This document shows positions 31,106 to 39,130 of a DNA stretch of 64,000 nt, in pieces. The DNA is from Pandoraea fibrosis (lineage in GTDB: Bacteria; Pseudomonadota; Gammaproteobacteria; Burkholderiales; Burkholderiaceae). The translations under genes were made by a program, and so were the position numbers. The notes beneath the pieces were generated by a model, which had not been told where the DNA came from, searched no databases, and worked only from the letters and a program-made list of their open reading frames with translations. The stretch lies in assembly GCF_000807775.2 (NCBI RefSeq), contig NZ_CP047385.1, positions 992,001 through 1,056,000 on the forward strand. Reading direction: 5' to 3'. Within the stretch, counting starts at the first letter, position 1. Each line of letters opens with the position of its first letter.

Positions 31106-32163
31106 CGCGATTCTCCGAAGAACCGAGAAGCGGGCTTTTGCCCCGACCATGCAGTGACCTGTTGACCGTCGACCTCACCGATGATCGCGAGGCCACGATT
31201 GCGAAATGCTGATGAGGGCTCGATGCGTAAGCGCCCAGCGTTATCGCTCAGCACGACATAGCGCTTTCCTGTGACCGAGTATTGCCCCACGACGCGCCAT
31301 CTATCGCTAAGCGTCGGAGCGCGGGGCACAAGATCGGATCGCACATTGGTGGGAGCGGGCAGACTTCCGTCCGATTCCACCTTAGTAGGCGACGACTCCG
31401 TGGCCAGTTCGGGATGAAAGAATCGCCAGAGGAGAACCCCAACGCCGGTCCAGCAGCCCACGAAAAGTACGGCGGTCATCCACAGCTTGGGATTGCGCAG
31501 CATGTTTTGCCGGGAATCGATGGCGCGCTCTTTCCCTTTGCCGCCCGCATACGACTGATACAGCGGAAAAATGGCTTTGTCGTATGTTGTGGTCGTGGTC
31601 CCCAGTCGTGCTGCCTTGGTGATCCGCCCGCCGCCGAACATCTCGACGCGATAGCGATTGCCTAGCCCCAATTCCTTGAGCTTCTTCGTGACGAACGTGA
31701 CTTCGATCACCGAGCGTAACTGCCGGTGGAGATCCGTGATCGACTGGATCATCAACGCGACATCGCACGAAACGCCAGTTTCCGGATGCACATAGTGTCG
31801 ATGCATCCGGAAGAAGCGCATGTGCTCGGGGCTGATTTTGTGCGAGACGGACCAGAACTCCCACGCCTCATCGATCGCCACTAGATCGCCTGCTTTGACG
31901 ATTGAGTCGAGGTCCGGCCTCGTTTCGTCGGGAAAGAAGCCTGCCTTGAGAACGTCTGCGTTTGAAATAGGAATCAGCGCGCCAAGCGTTGTCGGGTCTG
32001 CTTTCTTCACGTCCGTGCAGTAAGCGTGAATAGCGTCCGCGTTGATGCCGTCGACATTGGTCACCACACGTCTGCCAGACAAAACCGCTGGCACGATGAC
32101 GCTGCTAACGACCTCATAGCTCTTGCCCGATCCCATCAAGCCTGTGTAAGCGTTGATTGCCAT
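31102..32163 (-). CDS. Zot-family filamentous phage assembly ATPase (pI-like)
   Basis: A 353-residue Zonular occludens toxin domain protein, the morphogenesis ATPase of inoviruses. The Walker A loop is GLMGSGKS at residues 8-15, and Walker B lies in LVAIDEAWEFW. One membrane helix near residues 225-245 (WMTAVLFVGCWTGVGVLLW) separates the cytoplasmic ATPase from a periplasmic tail. It would couple ATP hydrolysis to filament assembly at the inner membrane. The name Zot is a family label; toxin activity should not be assumed. Confidence 0.92.
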   Translation of the reverse strand: MAINAYTGLMGSGKSYEVVSSVIVPAVLSGRRVVTNVDGINADAIHAYCTDVKKADPTTLGALIPISNADVLKAGFFPDETRPDLDSIVKAGDLVAIDEAWEFWSVSHKISPEHMRFFRMHRHYVHPETGVSCDVALMIQSITDLHRQLRSVIEVTFVTKKLKELGLGNRYRVEMFGGGRITKAARLGTTTTTYDKAIFPLYQSYAGGKGKERAIDSRQNMLRNPKLWMTAVLFVGCWTGVGVLLWRFFHPELATESSPTKVESDGSLPAPTNVRSDLVPRAPTLSDRWRVVGQYSVTGKRYVVLSDNAGRLRIEPSSAFRNRGLAIIGEVDGQQVTAWSGQKPASRFFGESR

Positions 32164-32168
32164 GGCAC

Positions 32169-32468
32169 TTACCCAATGATCGGCAAACGCCGGATGAGAA
32201 AGCGTGCTGCCATGGCGCTGACGATCATCGGTGCACCTTGTGAGACGGCAAACAGGTCGAGCCAATACCAAACCCCGGTAGGGATGCCCGAAAACACCTC
32301 GTTAAGCTTGGACACCTGCGGGAAGAGGTTGCTCGATTTGAGGGCGACGACAAATTCGCTGACGACATACCAGAGCGCAAAGAATGTCGCCCACTTGACC
32401 ACCGACGCGCGGAACATAAAGCCCAACGCGGTGTTAAGAACGCTCGCGATAATGGCAAACAGTGGCAT
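32169..32468 (-). CDS. Minor virion/assembly protein pVI-like (DUF2523)
   Basis: A 99-residue hydrophobic protein with three predicted membrane segments (MPLFAIIASVLNTALGF, WATFFALWYVVSEFVVAL and a C-terminal SAMAARFLIRRL region). Position between the adsorption protein and Zot, plus the DUF2523-like pattern, matches the pVI minor coat protein of inoviruses. It begins 8 bp after the stop of the upstream gene. Confidence 0.78.
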   Translation of the reverse strand: MPLFAIIASVLNTALGFMFRASVVKWATFFALWYVVSEFVVALKSSNLFPQVSKLNEVFSGIPTGVWYWLDLFAVSQGAPMIVSAMAARFLIRRLPIIG

Positions 32469-32475
32469 GAGGACC

Positions 32476-34140
32476 TCAGGCGGAGAGAACAATCAAAAGC
32501 GCCATGACCGCGAAGGCCGCGATCATCACCTGGCGAAGTTGTGGCCCAATGCGTTCGGCAATTTCGCAGTGGACATCGATTGGAATGGTGCGATCGAATA
32601 CCTGGAACGTTGCGCGCGGACACTCAGCACCGTGCGAAGGCATCGTCCAGGCTTTGAAGTCGGCCGTCAGCCCCAGGATCGGATCGATGATCATCTTTGC
32701 GGTGGGCGTTTCTTCCAGTGCCGGCTTACCCACTTCGGGGGCGCCACCTAGCTCCATATCGACCTTGACCCGGTTGCCGATATCGACAGTCGGGCGGTTG
32801 ACGACATTCACGTCCTGAACGCCTTCGGTGTTCTTGTTGCGGTCGGTGCCGGGCTCGCCCTCTTCATGGGGATCGCGCGCGGTGTTCGGGTCTATCTCGG
32901 GATCGGGTCTAGGATCGACGCGCGGATCTGTTTCGGGATCGACCTGCTGGTTTGGGTCTTCGCGTGGACGGATGCGAGGAGATATCGGTACCGTCTTGAT
33001 GTCTGGCGGATTGGCGGGCTCGAATACGTCGCCGATATGCGGAACCAGCTTGGGATTCTCTTTGACCCATATCACCACGTCCTCTTCCGTGACGGGCTCC
33101 GAGTCGCGATAGGGGAGTCCCGCATAGTCAGGTGCTTCCGCCGCCTGCTGCCACGATTCATCGACGATGTCGGCGAGCGTCTTGGGGCTGATCGGCATCT
33201 TCATGAGTTCCCGGTTCATGCTGGCGCGCGCTGCGTCCAGATCGGGGTAAATCGATTCCGTTGTCATCCGGTTGAACCCGTAAAAGGCGTCGCGGCTGAT
33301 GTCGAATACGGCTGGGTTCAGTTCGAGCGTCACCCATTCATGGGGCGCGGGGCAAAAGGGCGGGGCGTCGTCGTAGCAGGGCCGGTGTTTGTTTGTCCAC
33401 ATGCGTTCAGCAAAGCCTGCGAACTCGCCGTAGTCATCGAGCAATTCGATGATTTTCAGTTGCGGATCTGTATCGCCGGGCTGGAACAACCAACGTGTGC
33501 GCAGTGCCTCTAGCTCAGATATCGACGTGAAGGGGATGCGAATTCCGTGTTCTGGATAGGACAAGGCGATGCCGGCGGACTCTGGCGGCAGTAGCGGAAA
33601 TTCGTGACATGCGACTCGGGTGTTTGTGGGGGAGCATCCATGCGTTCTATACACATGTGCCCCGAGGCGTCTGAGAGTTTCGAAAAGCGGTTCGTGGGAG
33701 GGAGACGTCTTGAAGTCCGGGTAGGGCGGTAACTTCACGGGTTCCGTGCGCGGGAGCTTGCTCGCGAGCGCAACGGAACCGTCATAGGTCTGTCCGATAG
33801 CGACCTCAGCGTCGCCCAATGATGCGATCAATTGGCTACCCGCACCGACGATGCCGAGCCCCGCGAGGATTGTCAGCCAGACGGGCGCGCCAGCAAGGGA
33901 CAGGCCGATGCCCGCGCCGGTTGAGACAACGTTTAGCGCTGTGCTCGATGACGAGATTGCTTCTAACGTCGCAATAACGCGAGCGTCGTTCGCAGCGAAA
34001 CCGCGGGAGGCTGCTATCCGCGTAATGACGCCAGCGATGGCGCGATTCATGGCGAAGTTCGCGACGGGGAGCGCTTGCGGTATTGCCGGCTGTGGTGCGA
34101 GGAGGGCGAGTAGCGCTAAGGCCACCATTGCTTGTTTCAT
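32476..34140 (-). CDS. TspB-like virion adsorption protein (pIII analogue)
   Basis: A 554-residue exported protein. A signal peptide (MKQAMVALALLALLAPQPA) is followed by a large extracellular region. An Asp/Pro repeat linker follows at about residues 420-460, with DPxxDP units such as DPETDPRVDPRPDPE. The C-terminal domain CPRATFQVFDRTIPIDVHC ends in a membrane anchor IAAFAVMALLIVLSA. This layout and the C-terminal pattern match the TspB family, inovirus proteins in the pIII position that recognise the host receptor. The receptor here is unknown. The ATG at 34140 is preceded by a ribosome binding site (AGAGGATAACG). Confidence 0.78.
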   Translation of the reverse strand: MKQAMVALALLALLAPQPAIPQALPVANFAMNRAIAGVITRIAASRGFAANDARVIATLEAISSSSTALNVVSTGAGIGLSLAGAPVWLTILAGLGIVGAGSQLIASLGDAEVAIGQTYDGSVALASKLPRTEPVKLPPYPDFKTSPSHEPLFETLRRLGAHVYRTHGCSPTNTRVACHEFPLLPPESAGIALSYPEHGIRIPFTSISELEALRTRWLFQPGDTDPQLKIIELLDDYGEFAGFAERMWTNKHRPCYDDAPPFCPAPHEWVTLELNPAVFDISRDAFYGFNRMTTESIYPDLDAARASMNRELMKMPISPKTLADIVDESWQQAAEAPDYAGLPYRDSEPVTEEDVVIWVKENPKLVPHIGDVFEPANPPDIKTVPISPRIRPREDPNQQVDPETDPRVDPRPDPEIDPNTARDPHEEGEPGTDRNKNTEGVQDVNVVNRPTVDIGNRVKVDMELGGAPEVGKPALEETPTAKMIIDPILGLTADFKAWTMPSHGAECPRATFQVFDRTIPIDVHCEIAERIGPQLRQVMIAAFAVMALLIVLSA

Positions 34141-34142
34141 CG

Positions 34143-34229
34143 TTATCCTCTCAAGCCTTGAACAACCGCCCATCCGCATACGACTCCCCAGGCGAAGAAA
34201 GTCAGATCCCACAGTTCTTGCGTCGGCAT
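34143..34229 (-). CDS. 28-residue membrane peptide, probable minor coat protein
   Basis: The ATG at 34229 opens MPTQELWDLTFFAWGVVCGW and ends VVQGLRG. One short hydrophobic helix ends in a basic residue, like the tiny pVII/pIX tip proteins of filamentous phages. GGAGACC lies 4-10 bases before the start. The stop is two bases before the adsorption gene start, so the two are coupled. Conservation cannot be judged here. Confidence 0.6.
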   Translation of the reverse strand: MPTQELWDLTFFAWGVVCGWAVVQGLRG

Positions 34230-34242
34230 GATGGTCTCCGGT

Positions 34243-34279
34243 GGCCGAGCGCTCGACACGCGCGATGGAGCGCTCGGCC
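34243..34279 (-). terminator. Strong hairpin after the major coat gene
   Basis: GGCCGAGCGCTC and GAGCGCTCGGCC form a perfect 12-bp stem with a 13-nt loop, starting 12 bp beyond the coat-protein stop. There is no T-tract. Filamentous phages characteristically have a partial terminator directly after gene VIII, which this hairpin resembles in position. Confidence 0.6.
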
Positions 34280-34290
34280 ATGCTCAACGA

Positions 34291-34545
34291 TTAGCCTTTG
34301 ATAACGCCGAGCACGATCTTTGCGCCGCGTAGCGTGGCATACACGGTGACCAGCGACAGGGCGACAGCAAGGATTGCGGCGGTGGTGGAGCCCATGTTGA
34401 TGCCGTTGGTCAGTGAGGACAGGTCAGGGCCGCCACCTCCGCCGCCACCGCCATCTGCCTTAGCCAAGCAGGACGCCGTACCCAACGTAATGCCGAGAGC
34501 GGTTCGCGTGACAATCGAGCGAAGGTGTTGAAGTGCTTCTTTCAT
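34291..34545 (-). CDS. Inovirus major coat protein precursor (pVIII-like)
   Basis: An 84-residue precursor. The leader MKEALQHLRSIVTRTALGITLG ends in an AKA cleavage site around residue 42. The mature part starts with an eight-glycine run, continues with PDLSSLTNGI, and has one membrane helix (TTAAILAVALSLVTVYATL) and a basic C-terminus (RGAKIVLGVIKG) that would contact the phage DNA. This is the classic major coat plan. It is followed by a strong hairpin. Confidence 0.85.
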   Translation of the reverse strand: MKEALQHLRSIVTRTALGITLGTASCLAKADGGGGGGGGPDLSSLTNGINMGSTTAAILAVALSLVTVYATLRGAKIVLGVIKG

Positions 34546-34592
34546 AGTTACTGACTCCAATTGAGATGCCGGGATGCGCCCGGCGCGCTGGC

Positions 34593-34868
34593 TCAACCTC
34601 GACGGATGAAGCCGAGGACTGCGCCCACATGGGCACTCACGAACCAAAGGCCGACGACGGTTGTGAATGCCAATGTCCAGAAGCCCGCCATCTGTACGGT
34701 GTCGAGTGAGGTGGCGGGTGCATGTGCTTGCGCGATTTCGGGGTCGACGGAGACAAAACTGAATTGCTGGCCGTTCTCTGGCGGGCAGAGCTCGCGGTCA
34801 AGGGCGGTAATCGCCATCGGTGGGCGAATGGGTTGGCAGGCCAGCAGACGGATGGTTTGGTCTGTCAC
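34593..34868 (-). CDS. Inovirus membrane protein of unknown role
   Basis: A 91-residue protein from the GTG at 34868, which has GGAGG six bases before it and overlaps the upstream stop (GTGA). The N-terminal part is polar with CQPIRPPMAITALDRELCPPENG. The C-terminal segment MAGFWTLAFTTVVGLWFVSAHVG is a membrane helix ending in RRG. Position just before the coat gene suggests a minor coat or assembly component; no family is recognised. Confidence 0.65.
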   Translation of the reverse strand: MTDQTIRLLACQPIRPPMAITALDRELCPPENGQQFSFVSVDPEIAQAHAPATSLDTVQMAGFWTLAFTTVVGLWFVSAHVGAVLGFIRRG

Positions 34869-35029
34869 GCGCAGCCTCCGTGTGCACATTGCTGGCCTTT
34901 CGCCGCGCGAATGCACTTAGGAAGCGGATGGCCGTCGTAGTCCGAGGTTTGGGCGGCGAGCGAAAGCGTTTGTTTGGCGCGTGCCGGGCCGAAGCGGTCG
35001 CGTAGGCTGAGTAAGAACTGTCGGAACAT
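34865..35029 (-). CDS. 54-residue cysteine-containing inovirus protein
   Basis: The ATG at 35029 opens MFRQFLLSLRDRFGPARAKQ and ends CIRAAKGQQCAHGGCA with three cysteines in the last 16 residues. The stop overlaps the GTG of the next gene (GTGA), a strong coupling sign. It is basic and soluble. It lies between the ssDNA-binding gene and the coat genes; function unknown. Confidence 0.55.
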   Translation of the reverse strand: MFRQFLLSLRDRFGPARAKQTLSLAAQTSDYDGHPLPKCIRAAKGQQCAHGGCA

Positions 35030-35150
35030 CGCAACCCCCAATCTCCATCACGGCTAATGAGCTGCGACGGTGTTAAGAATCTGGCGGGGGGCCGGATATA
35101 GAAGATGAGTTATCGGCGTCTACATGAAGACGCGACGCAAGGCGGGAAAA

Positions 35151-35459
35151 TCAGGTTGTGGATTTGCCGGAAGTTGCGGGGCGCGCGCCGCTCGCACAGG
35201 GATGCAGGGCTACAATGCGCGGAACTAGATGACCATCCATCGATTGAGAAAAGGCGAATTCCGCGAGGTATTCGCCTTTGGTCGTTTCCTTAAGACCGTC
35301 CGGCAGCATGACTCGGCCGACGACGGCTTGATCGCCTTCGCTTGTCGATTGGTAGAGCACGCACTGTGCGGTGCGCATGTCGTAGGGACGCCCCGTCTTA
35401 CTTGAGATGCCTTCGAGTCGCGTGACGTCGATGATGATGAGCTTTTGTTTGCTGGTCAT
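35151..35459 (-). CDS. Inovirus single-stranded DNA-binding protein (pV-like)
   Basis: A 102-residue protein with the small OB-fold pattern of phage ssDNA-binding proteins: KLIIIDVTRLEGISSKTGRPYDMRTAQCVLYQ. It would coat progeny ssDNA and switch replication to packaging. GGTGACC lies just upstream of the ATG at 35459. It is the first gene of the leftward phage operon, divergent from the repressor. A 121-bp gap to the next gene (35030-35150) shows no ORF and could hold an origin or promoter. Confidence 0.75.
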   Translation of the reverse strand: MTSKQKLIIIDVTRLEGISSKTGRPYDMRTAQCVLYQSTSEGDQAVVGRVMLPDGLKETTKGEYLAEFAFSQSMDGHLVPRIVALHPCASGARPATSGKSTT

Positions 35460-35504
35460 AAGGTCACCGGTTGCATGTGAGCGGCAGCAGGGGAATCCGA
35501 GCTA

Positions 35505-35555
35505 CCGATGCCTAGGAATTAGACATGCCTAAAGTATAGGTTTCCATGTCTGGAA
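35505..35555. promoter_or_regulatory. Divergent operator region of the inovirus
   Basis: Between the ssDNA-binding gene and the repressor-like gene lie ATGCCTA at 35508-35514 and again at 35525-35531, exactly 17 bp apart. An inverted repeat AGACATG (35521-35527) and CATGTCT (35545-35551) overlaps them, and CCTA-n5-TAGG is nested inside. This is a likely binding region for the divergent HTH protein. Confidence 0.45.
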
Positions 35556-35576
35556 CGTATTTGGGGAAATTCCGAG

Positions 35577-35855
35577 ATGCGCGAGCGTATCTGCGAACTC
35601 ATTGAGCACGTCGCCGACGCCGACCGATGTTGGCGGGAGATGGAGGACTTCACGGGTATCCCGTCGAAGCGGTGGCAGAACGTCTCGCGAGGTCTGCAAC
35701 GCCCGACGTCCGAGATGATTGAAGCCATTGGTGAAGTCTGGCCGCAGTTTGCTTTCTGGTTGGTAACGGGGCGCACGGACGAGGCGAGCGGGCATATCTC
35801 ACCCGCCCTGGAGCAAGTGGCTCGGGACTTAAACAAAATCCGGAAGGCTGGGTAG
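35577..35855 (+). CDS. Small HTH-type phage repressor/regulator
   Basis: A 92-residue protein with a helix-turn-helix-like segment, WREMEDFTGIPSKRWQNVSRGLQRPTSEMIEAIGEVWP; the phrase IPSKRWQNVSRGLQRPTSEM matches the recognition region of XRE-like phage regulators. It is the only rightward gene of the phage core and is divergent from the replication/structural operon, the normal place for an immunity repressor. Which promoter it represses is inference. Confidence 0.7.
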   Translation: MRERICELIEHVADADRCWREMEDFTGIPSKRWQNVSRGLQRPTSEMIEAIGEVWPQFAFWLVTGRTDEASGHISPALEQVARDLNKIRKAG

Positions 35856-35877
35856 TCGCAGCGAAGGTGCTAAACCG

Positions 35878-35991
35878 ATGGCTGCAGCGGCGTTAAGCCG
35901 CGAGAACGTTTCATGGAAGTGTCCCCGTTGCCTCGCTGAGGTGGAGAGCGCCAATCAGGTACTGGGGGCGACCGGCAGTTGTTTTACTTGA
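35878..35991 (+). CDS. Possible 37-residue zinc-ribbon-like ORF
   Basis: The ATG at 35878 gives MAAAALSRENVSWKCPRCLA and ends ATGSCFT. A CPRC knuckle is present but a second CxxC is missing, so a complete zinc ribbon is not formed; it may be a truncated gene. GAAGGTG lies about ten bases upstream. It starts 22 bp after the repressor stop. The remaining bases to 36262 show no other supportable gene. Confidence 0.3.
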   Translation: MAAAALSRENVSWKCPRCLAEVESANQVLGATGSCFT

Positions 35992-36262
35992 TGTCGTCGC
36001 TTTACGTTGGAAGGTGTACGGCGAACGCTGTGCGGTGCCGCAAACCCCTCAGCGTTCCACGCGGTTGAGCCGCTAAGGAAAACAGCAAGATCGTTCATCG
36101 GCTCCCGGCAAAGTGCCGGTAAGCAGTTTCGTAAGCCTTCGCGACCACCATTCGGGCGCTCGTCGTGACGTTGGCAGGCAACTCGTCGCGGGTTTCCTCA
36201 TAGAAAAGCAGAAGTGCCTCTCGCAATGAGAGGCACCAAATTGCTGAGGGCTCGAGGCAACG

Positions 36263-36511
36263 TCAGGACAGCAGGAGTGTGGGGTTTCCTGCAAAACTCA
36301 GATCGTCGTCCAACCGTTGGGTCACGTCGAGAACTTCGTCCGCGAGGTCTCCCAGTTGCTCGAAGTATGCGTTTGCGAATTCGGAGGGAATGGCTTCCGC
36401 ACTTTCTTGATTGGCCGCCACCATGCAAAGTGCGACGAGGCGTTCGGAAAGACAGTGCAGTTTGTCGAGAGAATCGCGAACAGCGACAGGAGTAGATACG
36501 AGAGAGGTCAT
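36263..36511 (-). CDS. Hypothetical phage-associated protein, 82 residues
   Basis: The ATG at 36511 is preceded by ATGAGGACACACAGC, with GAGGAC as ribosome binding site. It opens MTSLVSTPVAVRDSLDKLHC. The product is acidic and helical (ERLVALCMVAANQESAEAIP and FANAYFEQLGDLADEVLDVT) with no membrane segment. No family recognised. It lies just beyond the phage core and may belong to it or to the cargo. Confidence 0.5.
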   Translation of the reverse strand: MTSLVSTPVAVRDSLDKLHCLSERLVALCMVAANQESAEAIPSEFANAYFEQLGDLADEVLDVTQRLDDDLSFAGNPTLLLS

Positions 36512-36994
36512 GCTGTGTGTCCTCATGCTAACCGTTTCAATCCTGCCCCTCGTGCGACGAGAGGGGGTGGGCAGGCACTGGACTGGGTTAGCGGACCGCT
36601 GATCAGTCGGATTGGGCGGCACACCCGAAGGTGTCCCAGCCCAGGCCTGCCCGTTGATTTCGTAGGCATGCATGAGACCGCACACGAAGCCGCGATGCAT
36701 TGCGGCTGTGTGCCCGGACAGATCAATCGGGCCGCTACGCCCGGTCACGTTTGGGGCGTGACGAGGACAAGCTTACAGAGACCGCACGCAGGCAACAAGA
36801 ACGCAAGCGGTGAATTATGCGAGATAAGTGCGATTTCGGATTCGTCTTAGAGGAATGTAAGGAAACATCCTTCTGAGAAGCTCATTTCCGTGCTTCTAGA
36901 GAACAAACCCGAGGGACACCATCGAGACACGAAGTAACGGTAGCGACGAGAGACTCATCTCTTGGTCTAGACGGAACCTCAAGGCATCGATTTT
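36512..36994. other. Non-coding stretch between phage core and methyltransferase
   Basis: No ORF with protein-like character or ribosome binding site was found in these 483 bases. GC falls toward its right end, marking the transition from phage to cargo. Confidence 0.5.
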
Positions 36995-38551
36995 CTAGAA
37001 AAGCTGGCGTACGATTTGCGCGATTTTTTTTGCGAGCAAGGGAGGCACAGCGTTGCCGACTTGGTGGTACTGCTGGGTTCGATTGCCTTGGAATATGTAA
37101 TTATCGGGGAACGTTTGCAGTCGAGCAGCTTCCCTCACGGTCAGACTTCGGCATTGACTGGGATCGGGATGAATAAAATAGTGGCCATCCTTGGAAATAT
37201 GGCTTGTTATTGTTGTCGATGGTTTTTCCAAAAGCTGAACCCGGAATCTGTCCGAAAACTTTCCACTTTTCCAGTTCGCATGATTCGGGTGCAACAATTC
37301 ACTCAGGTTGAAATCTTCATGCCCTTTGGGGGATTGCCCATTGGCCTTCGCGAATGTACTCGCAAATGCATATCGCATGAGGTCCGAGTCCATGTGGCCT
37401 CGCGCCTCATGATTCATCCAAACTTGGAGATGCTCGTCCTCTAGCCATTCCGCAAGCGGAGAGTCCAAGGTGCATGTCGGGTCCTTTGGCACCCGTAGTC
37501 CACCAGAACTCAAGCTATCTGCTACGCCGATGAGCCCACGTTGTAGTTCTGCAAGGATCCCGTTTTGTCCGCTAAATGTCGCTGCTTGAGACAGACTGCT
37601 AAAGTGCGTTCGGACAACGCGTGCCCACTCGTCGGGACTGTCTTTCCGTTTGCTAAGTTTGCTTCTGAGTGGCGGCAAGGATCCAATCGCGTCATTAAGC
37701 GTGGGACATTTGGATTGGAATTTTTCTAAAAAATGACTGATCGGTTGATCCATGTCCTCTCGCACGCCCAAGAGAATCACGCGGTGGCGAGCTTGTGGAA
37801 TGCCATAGTTTTCCGTACGAACCACGAACTTCCGAACATCAATGTCCTCGAGAGCCATTTTCCTGTCGAACATTGCTTCTTCGGAAAGCGAATAGATCGT
37901 ATAGCCACCCCTACGTGTTCGCTTGCCTGCTACAGCTAGATCTGGATCCGAAAGGTCTCTAAGAATCGAATGGAACACAAGCTCGCCACCAACCGTTGAT
38001 GAGAGAATCCCCTTGACATTCTCCATGACAAATACGGCAGGTCTATATTTATGGATGATTCGTAGGTATTCCTTGTACAGGAAGTGCCGATGGTCGTTTT
38101 CCGGACGATAATCACTTTTACCCTTATTTCTGGCCCGACCGACTAACGAATAGGCTTGGCATGGAGGGCCTCCAATTAGAACCCACGGTGCGCGCGAAGA
38201 CAGACGGTGCTTCCTGATTTGAGCATCCAGTGTAGCGTTGCCCTCGGGGGTGCCAAGCGTAAGTTGCAGGGCTTCCGACCTCGCCGTCTTGAGCGCTTGC
38301 TGTGCCAGCGGGTCGCTAATGATGTCTCGCCCCTCGTTGCAGAAGTCATAGTAGGCCTGAAGTGCAGAACCTCCCGCTCGTTTAAGTTCACGAAAGACCG
38401 ATCGCAACTGGAGCGTCTTGTGCGCATGTGGGTCCATCTCGGCCGAAACTACGATTTGAAATGGTTCTCCTTCAAGCGAGGAAAAACCCTCCCCGAGTCC
38501 ACCTGGGCCTGCAAACAAATCAACGATCGGTATGGACTGTTTTCTTGACAT
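36995..38551 (-). CDS. C5-cytosine-specific DNA methyltransferase
   Basis: A 518-residue Dcm-family enzyme. Motif I is DLFAGPGGLGEGF (residues 11-23), motif IV is GGPPCQAYS with the catalytic Cys131, motif VI is FVMENVKG, motif VIII is QARHRVILLG, and motif X is GNAVPPLLAKKIAQ. It is longer than Dcm (472) because of an extended region between motifs VIII and IX. The target sequence cannot be predicted. It is divergent from vsr with only about 60 bp between starts. No cognate restriction endonuclease is recognisable next to it. Confidence 0.93.
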   Translation of the reverse strand: MSRKQSIPIVDLFAGPGGLGEGFSSLEGEPFQIVVSAEMDPHAHKTLQLRSVFRELKRAGGSALQAYYDFCNEGRDIISDPLAQQALKTARSEALQLTLGTPEGNATLDAQIRKHRLSSRAPWVLIGGPPCQAYSLVGRARNKGKSDYRPENDHRHFLYKEYLRIIHKYRPAVFVMENVKGILSSTVGGELVFHSILRDLSDPDLAVAGKRTRRGGYTIYSLSEEAMFDRKMALEDIDVRKFVVRTENYGIPQARHRVILLGVREDMDQPISHFLEKFQSKCPTLNDAIGSLPPLRSKLSKRKDSPDEWARVVRTHFSSLSQAATFSGQNGILAELQRGLIGVADSLSSGGLRVPKDPTCTLDSPLAEWLEDEHLQVWMNHEARGHMDSDLMRYAFASTFAKANGQSPKGHEDFNLSELLHPNHANWKSGKFSDRFRVQLLEKPSTTITSHISKDGHYFIHPDPSQCRSLTVREAARLQTFPDNYIFQGNRTQQYHQVGNAVPPLLAKKIAQIVRQLF

Positions 38552-38612
38552 ACTTCATAGAGACTTCGGAGAGCGGGAACCACTTGGCCGTGGAAAATCC
38601 AGGATACCAGGA

Positions 38613-39035
38613 ATGGTAGATATCGTCGACGAAAACACTCGCTCCCGGATGATGTCGAATATCAGGGCGAAGGATACCAAGCCGGAGATGATCGTTCGGC
38701 GGTATTTGCATGCGCATGGCTTCCGCTTTCGGTTGCACGATAGACGGTTGCCAGGTACACCGGATTTGGTGTTGAGAAAGTACCGAACCGTAATATTCGT
38801 GCACGGTTGCTTCTGGCACCATCATGCCGGATGTCCCAAGGCGTACGTGCCTGCGTCAAACACGGATCAGTGGATGAGGAAGTTTGAGCTGAATCGAGCC
38901 CGCGACGCAAGGTGTTCGGAAATGCTTGCAATAGCAGGATGGTCCATCATCGTGGTATGGGAGTGTGAGCTTGGGGCAAATAGATCCGCTACAACGTTGC
39001 TCAAATTGCGCGAAACCCTATTAGGCTCACTCTGA
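38613..39035 (+). CDS. vsr: Very-short-patch repair endonuclease Vsr
   Basis: A 140-residue Vsr-family endonuclease, which nicks at T:G mismatches created by deamination of 5-methylcytosine. Conserved residues match E. coli numbering: catalytic Asp51 in LPGTPDLVL, His64 and Cys66 in FVHGCFWHHH and His69, followed by AGCPKAYVP. The start MVDIVDENTRSRMMSNIRAKDTKPE is the family N-terminus; upstream frame is ignored. Its pairing with the divergent C5 methyltransferase is functionally coherent. Confidence 0.93.
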   Translation: MVDIVDENTRSRMMSNIRAKDTKPEMIVRRYLHAHGFRFRLHDRRLPGTPDLVLRKYRTVIFVHGCFWHHHAGCPKAYVPASNTDQWMRKFELNRARDARCSEMLAIAGWSIIVVWECELGANRSATTLLKLRETLLGSL

Positions 39036-39071
39036 GCAGCGAAAGTCGATTTGCGCCCATGGGGGACGGAA

Positions 39072-39097
39072 TTCGCCCCGTGTCACTACGGGGCGGC
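39072..39097. terminator. Hairpin between convergent vsr and receiver gene
   Basis: CGCCCCGT (39074-39081) pairs perfectly with ACGGGGCG (39088-39095) around a 6-nt loop, without a T-tract. It lies in the 95-bp gap between convergent genes. Confidence 0.4.
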
Positions 39098-39130
39098 GCA
39101 AGCTCATGAGATAGATGGCGATGCGGACGA

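Noticed and set aside
31102-32163. Zot as an enterotoxin
   Set aside because: The gene lies in a standard inovirus assembly operon with a Walker ATPase; the toxin label is a family name only.
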